Origin: JACVCS01 sp038328575
GTDB lineage: Bacteria; Planctomycetota; Phycisphaerae; Phycisphaerales; UBA1924
Direction: 5' to 3'
Assembly: GCA_038328575.1 (NCBI GenBank)
Contig: JBBQMD010000020.1
Location: 1-45,627 of the forward strand
Length of the DNA: 45,627 nt
A program made the position numbers and the translations under genes. Below are positions 40,054-45,627 of this stretch, in pieces. The notes below the pieces were generated by a model. The model made no database searches. It had not been told where the DNA came from and saw only the letters and a program-made list of their open reading frames with translations. The number at the start of each line of letters is the position of its first letter. Positions within the stretch are counted from its first letter, which is position 1.

Positions 40054-41457
40054 ATGACCCTTATCGCCTGCGGCAGTCCAAAGCTTTGGCGGCGCGGCCT
40101 TTCCCGGACCGGCGGCTTCCTCAGCTTCGTTGGCGTCAGCATCCTGATGCTCGCCTGCGGCTCCGCCCTCGCGGCTGAAGGCGCCGCCCCCGCCAAGCCG
40201 CCCGGCACCAGCGCGCCAAAGGCGCCGGCGGATGGCGCGGCCAAGAACATCAAGCCCGCGACCTGGGCCCCGCCGATCTCTACCGGCGCGCTCAGCGCCG
40301 AGCAGACCAAGAAACTCGACGGCGCAGCGGAGTACTCCGCGAAGCTCCAGGGCAAGGCGGTGCTGGTCATGCACAACGCCGCGATCGTGTACGAGCGCTA
40401 CGACAACGGCGGCGGCATCAACACCCCGAATCCGCTGGCCAGCGGCACCAAGAGCTTCACGGGCGTCGGCGCGATGTTCGCGGTCCAGGACGGGCTGTTC
40501 ACGCTGGACGAGAAGGTCAGCGACACGATCGCGCCGTGGGCCACGGACGAACAGAAGAAGCAGATCACTGTCCGCCACCTGCTCACGCTCAGCAGCGGAC
40601 TCCGACCCGACAACGACACCGGCGGGCGCGGCGGGCGGGGGGGGCGCGCCGGCGGCGGTGGCGACGAAGCCCTTCGAGCAGGCATCCCCAGCACACCGGG
40701 CACTCGCGCGATGATCGCTGGGCGCGACGACTGGTTCGCCGCCGCGCTTGCAGCGCCAATGACCGGCAAGCCGGGCGGCCAGTTTGCCTACGGCGGCAAT
40801 CATTTCTACGCATTTGGTGCACTCCTTGAAGCCAAGCTGGCCAGCAGCGAGATCCCGCAGAAGAAGGCCTGGGACTATTACACGACGAAGCTCTTTGACC
40901 CCATCGGCCTCAAGGTCGCGCGCATCGGGCGCGACAAGCAAGGGCACCCAAACCTCCCCGGCGGTGCGCAGTTGAACGCCCGCGAGTGGGCCAAGTTTGG
41001 GCAGTTCGTGCTCTGGAACGGCGCGTGGAAGCAAGCCGACGGCAGCATGAAGCAACTTCTGAAGCCCGAGCTTTTGGCGAAGTGCTTCGAGCCCAGCACC
41101 AAGAACCCCAGTTACGGCCTCACATGGTGGCTGCTCAAAAGCGGCGACACGACCTCCAGCGCCGCGGACAACGGCGGGCGTCAGGATCTGGCCGAGCGCA
41201 TGCGGCGTCGCAGCTTTGAGCAGCAGAGCCAGAGTGTGCTCGGCCCCGACGGCAAGCCCGTGACGGTCTATATGGCGGCAGGGCTGGGCAAGCAGCGGCT
41301 CTTTGTGCTGCCGCAGCATCAGCTTGTCGTTGTACGCTTTGCGCCGATTGACGCCGAGGGCGCGAAGTTTGACAACGCGGCGTTCCTGAAGCCGATCGTC
41401 GAAGCGTTCGTCAGCGAGAAGTCCGCCGCGCTGGACGCACCCGCGCCCAAGCCCTGA
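40054..41457 (+). CDS. Exported serine hydrolase of the class C beta-lactamase family
   Basis: A 467-aa protein. The N-terminus is hydrophobic (FLSFVGVSILMLACGSALAAEG), a signal peptide, possibly a lipoprotein signal with Cys at about 35. The catalytic SxxK is Ser130-Gly-Thr-Lys133 (LASGTKSFTG), followed by VRHLLTLSSGL, typical of the family. The second motif, usually Y-x-N, reads YGGN (in FAYGGNHFYAFG). A Gly/Arg-rich loop (GGRGGRGGRAGGGG) interrupts the domain. Such proteins are often esterases or peptidases instead of true beta-lactamases. GGAG lies 7 nt before ATG 40054, a normal leadered start. Confidence 0.8.
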   Translation: MTLIACGSPKLWRRGLSRTGGFLSFVGVSILMLACGSALAAEGAAPAKPPGTSAPKAPADGAAKNIKPATWAPPISTGALSAEQTKKLDGAAEYSAKLQGKAVLVMHNAAIVYERYDNGGGINTPNPLASGTKSFTGVGAMFAVQDGLFTLDEKVSDTIAPWATDEQKKQITVRHLLTLSSGLRPDNDTGGRGGRGGRAGGGGDEALRAGIPSTPGTRAMIAGRDDWFAAALAAPMTGKPGGQFAYGGNHFYAFGALLEAKLASSEIPQKKAWDYYTTKLFDPIGLKVARIGRDKQGHPNLPGGAQLNAREWAKFGQFVLWNGAWKQADGSMKQLLKPELLAKCFEPSTKNPSYGLTWWLLKSGDTTSSAADNGGRQDLAERMRRRSFEQQSQSVLGPDGKPVTVYMAAGLGKQRLFVLPQHQLVVVRFAPIDAEGAKFDNAAFLKPIVEAFVSEKSAALDAPAPKP

Positions 41458-41500
41458 ACCACGGCGCAGCCGGTTGAAACTGTCGCGCCCGCGCGGGCTG

Positions 41501-41506
41501 TACACT
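41501..41506 (+). promoter_or_regulatory. -10 box of the S9 peptidase gene (leaderless)
   Basis: TACACT, 6 nt before ATG 41513, with no Shine-Dalgarno sequence. TTGAAA lies 21 bp upstream, too far for a normal -35 box. Confidence 0.45.
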
Positions 41507-41512
41507 CTGGCC

Positions 41513-43756
41513 ATGATGAACACCCTTGGTGTCGTGCGCGTCGTCGCGGCGTTCGTTTCAGGCGGTGTGCTAGGGCTGGGTGTGAGCGGCTGCATGAAGC
41601 GCGAGGGGCCAATGAGCTCGCCGAAGGTGGTGAGAGAGGTGGAGATCAAGACCGACAAGCGTCCCGTGAGCGAAACGTTTCACAACGTCAAAGTCCGCGA
41701 GGATTATCGCTGGCTGGAAGACCCCGCCGGCGACGGCGTAAAGGCTTGGATTGACGCCCAGAACACGCTCACGCAAACATCGCTTGGGGGCCTCCCAGCA
41801 CGCACGCAGGCCTCCAAGCGTGTGACGGAGATCCTCAGCGCGCCGGTCACACGATGGCTGGACGTGCAGACGATCGGCAGCCGAATCTTGGCGCTCAAGG
41901 CGCAACCGCCCCGCCAGCAGCCGTATCTGGTTGTGCTTGAGAGTCTCAGCTCGACATCTGGCGAGCGCATCCTGATCGACCCCGCGACGATTGGGGGCGC
42001 GGGGGGTTCAGCGATTGACTGGTACGTCGTCGCGCCGAACGCCAAGCTCGTCGCGGTCTCGCTCAGCCAGGGCGGGACCGAGAGCGGCGACGTCCACATC
42101 TTTGACATCGACTCGGGCAAGCAGGTTGACCAGGTCGTCCCCCGCGTACACGGCGGCACCGCCGGCGGCTCGCTCGCCTGGACGCCCGACTCGCGCGGCT
42201 TTTACTACACCCGCTATCCGCGCGCGGGCGAGCGCCCCGAGGTGGACTTGGACTTCTACATGCACGTGTGGAAGCGGACGCTCGGCACGCCGCTAACCGC
42301 AGATTCATACGAGACGGGCAAGGACATGCCGCGGATCGCGGAGATCACCATCGATGTACACGAAGCGCCGGGGGCGTTCCTGGGCGCGGCGCTGGCGACG
42401 GTGCAGAACGGCGACGGCGGCGAGTTTGAGTTCCACCTTCGAACGAACGCGGCCCCCGGCGGCTGGGTCCGCCTCGCAAAGTACACCGACAAGCTCGTGC
42501 AGGCGGCCTTCGGGCCGGATGACTCGATCTACTTCATCAGCCACGACGGCGCGCCGCGCGGCAAGCTGATCCGCTTGGCGCTCGCAGACGCATTGAAGCC
42601 GAACCCTCTCAGCACCGCCGCCGTGATCGTGCCGGAGCAGAAGGACACGCTCATCGACGCGTTCGGCGAAGATGCCAGCAACCTGGCGATCACCGAGACG
42701 TCGATCTACCTGACTTATCAGCTCGGCGGGCCGAGCGAGATCCGCGCGTTTGATCATCGCGGCGCCCCCAAGCCCGCGCCCAAGCAACTGCAGATCGCCA
42801 GCGTCGGCGGCCTGCATCGCGCCGGGCGCGACGGGCTGGTCTTCTCTCAGGTGTCGTACATCGACCCCGCGGCGTGGTACACCTTTGAGCCCTCCAGCAA
42901 CCGCACCGACCGCACCGCCCTGGCCACCGCTTCGCCCGTGAGCTTTGATGGCTATGAAGTCGTGCGCGAGATGGCCACCAGCAAAGACGGCACCAAGATC
43001 CCCGTCAACATCGTCCGCAAGAAGGGAATGAAGCTCGACGCAACGGGTCCCGCGCTGCTCACCGCTTACGGCGGCTATGGCGTCAACCGCGAGCCCGCCT
43101 TTCGCCCCGTCAACATCGCGCTGCTTGAAAAGGGCTTCGTCTGGGCAGAGGCCAACATCCGCGGCGGCGGCGAGTTTGGCGAGACCTGGCACCGCCAGGG
43201 CGCGCTCCTGAACAAGCAGAACTGCTTTGATGACTTCGCCGCCGCGGCAGAGTTGCTCCGCTTGCGCGGCTATGTCGCCAAGGACCGCCTGGCGATCGAG
43301 GGCGGGAGCAACGGCGGGCTCCTCATGGGCGCCACGCTCGTACAACAGCCGCAGCTCGCCTCGTGCGTCGTGTCGCACGTCGGGATCTATGACATGCTCC
43401 GCGTTGAGCTCTCTTCCAACGGCGCGTTCAACGTCCCGGAGTTCGGAACCGTCAAGGACCCGGCGCAGTTCAAGGCGCTCTACGCCTACTCGCCTTATCA
43501 CAACGTTCGCGACGCTGTGAAGTATCCGTCGGTCTTGCTGCTAACGGGCATGAACGACCCGCGCGTGGACGCGATGCAGAGCCGCAAGTTCGCCGCGCGT
43601 TTGCAGGCCGCGGCTCAAGGCGTCAGCTTCCCAAACCCCGTGCTGCTGCGGACCAGCCTCGACAGCGGTCACGGCATGGGCACGCCCCTAGCCGAGCGGA
43701 TCGCCCAGGCGGTTGACGTCCACACGTTTCTGTGCTGGCGACTCGGAGTGAAATGA
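41513..43756 (+). CDS. Prolyl oligopeptidase family (S9A) lipoprotein
   Basis: A 747-aa serine peptidase. The N-terminus is a lipoprotein signal (VLGLGVSGC, Cys27). Then comes the S9A linker region (DYRWLEDPAGDGVKAWIDAQN), a beta-propeller and the alpha/beta-hydrolase domain. Catalytic triad: Ser599 (EGGSNGGLL), Asp682 (NDPRVD) and His720 (DSGHGMG). The strand-loop ANIRGGGEFGETWH is also typical. It cleaves short peptides after proline, by family; here it should be anchored outside the cytoplasm. Start ATG 41513 opens the signal peptide. The stop overlaps the following small gene (ATGA). Confidence 0.93.
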   Translation: MMNTLGVVRVVAAFVSGGVLGLGVSGCMKREGPMSSPKVVREVEIKTDKRPVSETFHNVKVREDYRWLEDPAGDGVKAWIDAQNTLTQTSLGGLPARTQASKRVTEILSAPVTRWLDVQTIGSRILALKAQPPRQQPYLVVLESLSSTSGERILIDPATIGGAGGSAIDWYVVAPNAKLVAVSLSQGGTESGDVHIFDIDSGKQVDQVVPRVHGGTAGGSLAWTPDSRGFYYTRYPRAGERPEVDLDFYMHVWKRTLGTPLTADSYETGKDMPRIAEITIDVHEAPGAFLGAALATVQNGDGGEFEFHLRTNAAPGGWVRLAKYTDKLVQAAFGPDDSIYFISHDGAPRGKLIRLALADALKPNPLSTAAVIVPEQKDTLIDAFGEDASNLAITETSIYLTYQLGGPSEIRAFDHRGAPKPAPKQLQIASVGGLHRAGRDGLVFSQVSYIDPAAWYTFEPSSNRTDRTALATASPVSFDGYEVVREMATSKDGTKIPVNIVRKKGMKLDATGPALLTAYGGYGVNREPAFRPVNIALLEKGFVWAEANIRGGGEFGETWHRQGALLNKQNCFDDFAAAAELLRLRGYVAKDRLAIEGGSNGGLLMGATLVQQPQLASCVVSHVGIYDMLRVELSSNGAFNVPEFGTVKDPAQFKALYAYSPYHNVRDAVKYPSVLLLTGMNDPRVDAMQSRKFAARLQAAAQGVSFPNPVLLRTSLDSGHGMGTPLAERIAQAVDVHTFLCWRLGVK

Positions 43757-44115
43757 TGTCAGCGTCGAAGCAAAGCCTGTGGCGGAGTCTGGGGCAGATG
43801 TTCGGGAACATCGCCGCGGGGATCGCGTCGGACCCGGCGAACCCGCCGGCGCGCTTGCGCGATGACGCCGCCGATCCGCGGGCCGCGAGCCCACCGCACG
43901 CGCCGCCGAATGCCGCCGCGCCTCCCGCGCCACCCGCGCCGCAGTCCGCGGCGCGAAGCGCCGGCAATCCGCCAGCACAAGTCGTCAGCGCGAGCGTGCA
44001 GGAGCAGGTCGTTCAGACGCCCGAAGGCCCGGTGCGCCTGCGTCGGACGGTGATCGACGAGGTCGTGCCCCCGATCCCCGGTCAAGGAACACCCGGCCCT
44101 CGCCCAAAGCCTTGA
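43753..44115 (+). CDS. Small Pro/Ala-rich protein coupled to the S9 peptidase gene
   Basis: A 120-aa protein whose ATG (43753) overlaps the peptidase stop (ATGA). A short N-terminal helix (SLWRSLGQMFGNIAAGIA) is followed by a Pro/Ala-rich disordered middle and a folded-looking end (QEQVVQTPEGPVRLRRTVIDEVVPP). No signal peptide is evident. I do not recognise it; the coupling suggests a role tied to the peptidase. A second ATG (43756) directly after gives an equally possible start. Confidence 0.55.
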   Translation: MMSASKQSLWRSLGQMFGNIAAGIASDPANPPARLRDDAADPRAASPPHAPPNAAAPPAPPAPQSAARSAGNPPAQVVSASVQEQVVQTPEGPVRLRRTVIDEVVPPIPGQGTPGPRPKP

Positions 44116-44232
44116 ATACGCCGGGCCAAGCGGCGTTGCTGAGCCACCCAGCGTGTCAAATCCTTAGTCCGGTGTGATTCTCGCACATCGCTCGACCCGC
44201 TCGCCGATCGCGCCCGCCTTGGGTTGTGCGGT

Positions 44233-44357
44233 CGGCAATCGGCAACCGGCGGGCGTGTGAGTACAACAGTCCTTTGCCCTGAGCTCGTGCGACACACGCG
44301 CCATCCTTCGACCCTCCCCACGGTTGCCGGTTGCCGGTTGCCGGTTGCCGATTGCCG
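44233..44357. repeat. Inverted-repeat element with heptamer arrays at both ends (copy 4)
   Basis: An 18-bp perfect inverted repeat (44233-44250 with 44340-44357) made of heptamer units: GGCAATC and GGCAACC on the left; GGTTGCC four times and GATTGCC on the right (44322-44356). The internal 89 bp shows no gene. The heptamers are the same as in the elements at 23.2 and 28.6 kb, but the octamers and the CAG-rich core are not seen. It lies upstream of nuoF. Confidence 0.75.
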
Positions 44358-44391
44358 CCCCTGCCCGCGCGTGACCTCGAACACGCCGCGC

Positions 44392-44397
44392 TAGACT
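44392..44397 (+). promoter_or_regulatory. -10 box of nuoF (leaderless)
   Basis: TAGACT, 7 nt before ATG 44405, no Shine-Dalgarno sequence. The hexamer lies about 35 nt after the heptamer array. Confidence 0.4.
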
Positions 44398-44404
44398 TGG
44401 CTCT

Positions 44405-45627
44405 ATGGCGACCTGGACGCGCAAGACCGACTTCCCCATCCTCACTCGTCGGATCCCCTGCTGGCCCCACGCGGACCCTAAATCGCGTCGGACGATCACG
44501 ATCGACGACTACCTCAAATCGCCCGCCGACACTCGCGCCGGCTCACTGCCGGGCTACGAGGCGCTCCGAAAATCGATCACCACCATGACGCCCGATGAGG
44601 TCGTCGAGCACGTCAAAAAGGCCGTGCTTCGCGGGCGCGGCGGCGCCGGCTTCCCCTGCGGCATGAAGTGGTCCTTCCTCCCCAAGCCCGACGCCAATGG
44701 CGACGGCGGCCAGCGCTACCTCGCTATCAACGCCGACGAGTCCGAGCCCGCGTCCTTCAAAGACCGCCTGCTCATGGACTTTGATCCGCACCTCGTGCTT
44801 GAGGGCATCGCGATCGCCTGCTACGCCTGCCGTGTTTCCACCGCGTTTTTCTACATTCGCGGCGAGTACCACCACCAGGCCCAGGTCATGGAGAACGCCA
44901 TCCGCGAGGCTTACGAGCGCGGCATCTTCGGCAAGCAGGGCATGCTGCAGGGCACCAAGACCAGGAACCGCGATCAGTCGTGGAGCGTTGATTGCTACCT
45001 GCACCGGGGCGCCGGCGCGTACATCTGCGGCGAGGAAACCGGGCTGCTGGAATCCATCGAGGGCAAGCGCGGCTGGCCGCGCAACAAGCCGCCCTTCCCC
45101 GCCGTCAAGGGTCTTTTCGGCAAACCCACCATCATCAACAATGTTGAGACGCTGGCCCACGTGCCCAGCATCATGGAGAACGGCCCCGAGTGGTTCGCCA
45201 AGCAGGGGTGCGATAGCTCCTTCCAGGGCGCGCCCTCAAGCTGGGGCACCAAGCTCATGGGCGTCAGCGGGCACGTCAATCGCCCCGGCGTCTACGAGTG
45301 TGACCTGGGCATCCCCCTGCGCACGCTCATCGAAAGCCCCGACTACTGCAACGGCATGCGCTCCGGCAAAAAGTTCAAGGGCGCCATCGCCGGCGGCATC
45401 AGCATGGGCGTGCTCGGCATCGACCAGATGGACGCCGAGATGGACTTTGACATCGGCCGCAAGTACAACGTCCTGGGCCTGGGCACCGCCTGCCCAACGG
45501 TCTTTGACGAAGACACCGACATGGTCGCAGTCGCACGAAACATCGCCCGCTTCTACAAGCACGAATCCTGCGGCCAGTGCACGCCCTGCCGCGAGGGCAG
45601 CGGCTGGCTCTATCAACTCCTCAGCCG
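44405..45627 (+). CDS. nuoF: NADH-quinone oxidoreductase subunit F (partial)
   Basis: The 51-kDa NADH- and FMN-binding subunit of complex I, truncated by the window's right edge (about 407 residues present, no stop). Signatures: RGRGGAGFPCGMKW (FMN/NADH-binding Gly-rich loop), NADESEPASFKDR, GAGAYICGEETGLLESIEG and the start of the 4Fe-4S site ESCGQCTPCREG. It stands alone: no nuoE precedes it, and the upstream genes are unrelated. The N-terminus (MATWTRKTDFPILTRRIP) is slightly longer than usual. ATG 44405 is preceded by a -10 box rather than by a ribosome-binding site. Confidence 0.95.
   Translation, partial: MATWTRKTDFPILTRRIPCWPHADPKSRRTITIDDYLKSPADTRAGSLPGYEALRKSITTMTPDEVVEHVKKAVLRGRGGAGFPCGMKWSFLPKPDANGDGGQRYLAINADESEPASFKDRLLMDFDPHLVLEGIAIACYACRVSTAFFYIRGEYHHQAQVMENAIREAYERGIFGKQGMLQGTKTRNRDQSWSVDCYLHRGAGAYICGEETGLLESIEGKRGWPRNKPPFPAVKGLFGKPTIINNVETLAHVPSIMENGPEWFAKQGCDSSFQGAPSSWGTKLMGVSGHVNRPGVYECDLGIPLRTLIESPDYCNGMRSGKKFKGAIAGGISMGVLGIDQMDAEMDFDIGRKYNVLGLGTACPTVFDEDTDMVAVARNIARFYKHESCGQCTPCREGSGWLYQLLS

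Noticed and set aside
40621..40680. Gly/Arg-rich stretch in the serine hydrolase considered a frameshift
   Set aside because: Both sides stay in frame with catalytic motifs before and family sequence after; a low-complexity loop is simpler.

Overview
This is a GC-rich (roughly two-thirds GC by eye), densely coded chromosomal segment. It most likely comes from a planctomycete, probably of the class Phycisphaerae. That assignment is an inference from a tandem pair of fibro-slime proteins, long Pro/Ala/Thr-rich tails and insertions on otherwise standard proteins (SecG, a DoxX protein, uracil phosphoribosyltransferase), frequent TTG starts, a MetRS without zinc-knuckle cysteines, and dispersed nuo genes. 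I see no rRNA or tRNA gene and no CRISPR array.

Layout. 1-3.96 kb: the tail of an unknown gene, a zinc-type dehydrogenase, a lipoprotein, ispF, an acylglycerol-phosphate acyltransferase and a Nudix hydrolase. 4.1-9.7 kb (minus strand): a sialic-acid-like sugar module of a large Maf-type glycosyltransferase, a CMP-sugar synthetase (neuA-like) and a nonulosonate synthase (neuB-like). The Maf protein carries an extra C-terminal half that looks like a SpsF-type nucleotidyltransferase plus a cysteine-less radical-SAM fold. 10.7-12.8 kb: an ATGA-coupled AbiEi-like/nucleotidyltransferase pair behind an AT-rich inverted repeat. 12.8-18.2 kb: nuoD, an ABM-domain protein, a DoxX protein, a HIT protein and murA. 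18.5-20.8 kb: two exported fibro-slime paralogues, each followed by a hairpin terminator. 20.8-30.9 kb: a lipoprotein, secG, yicC, a lipoprotein-anchored Gfo/Idh/MocA oxidoreductase, a large exported protein, metG, two small unknown genes and two membrane proteins.

30.9-36.0 kb is the most unusual region. An S24/LexA-like repressor with an intact self-cleavage signature is transcribed away from a tightly coupled four-gene operon. That operon encodes a sigma-region-4-like HTH protein, an ABC-type ATPase, a GNAT acyltransferase (together resembling the ATPase-acetyltransferase fusion family COG2401, here split) and a phage terminase large subunit. A perfect inverted repeat between the divergent genes overlaps the repressor's own -35 box. 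No portal, capsid or tail gene is present; housekeeping genes follow immediately.

36.0-45.6 kb: an LptF/G-type permease, a GH57 glycoside hydrolase, a ParD/ParE-like toxin-antitoxin pair with a palindromic operator, uracil phosphoribosyltransferase, a serine beta-lactamase-family hydrolase, an S9 prolyl-oligopeptidase lipoprotein with a coupled small gene, and the start of nuoF, which runs off the window.

Two cross-cutting patterns stand out. First, at least nine genes have a TANNNT -10 hexamer only 5-8 nt before their ATG and no Shine-Dalgarno sequence, which points to leaderless transcription. Second, a family of small intergenic repeats made of octamer (AGTGGCNR) and heptamer (GRTTGCC) arrays recurs within or next to gene ends.
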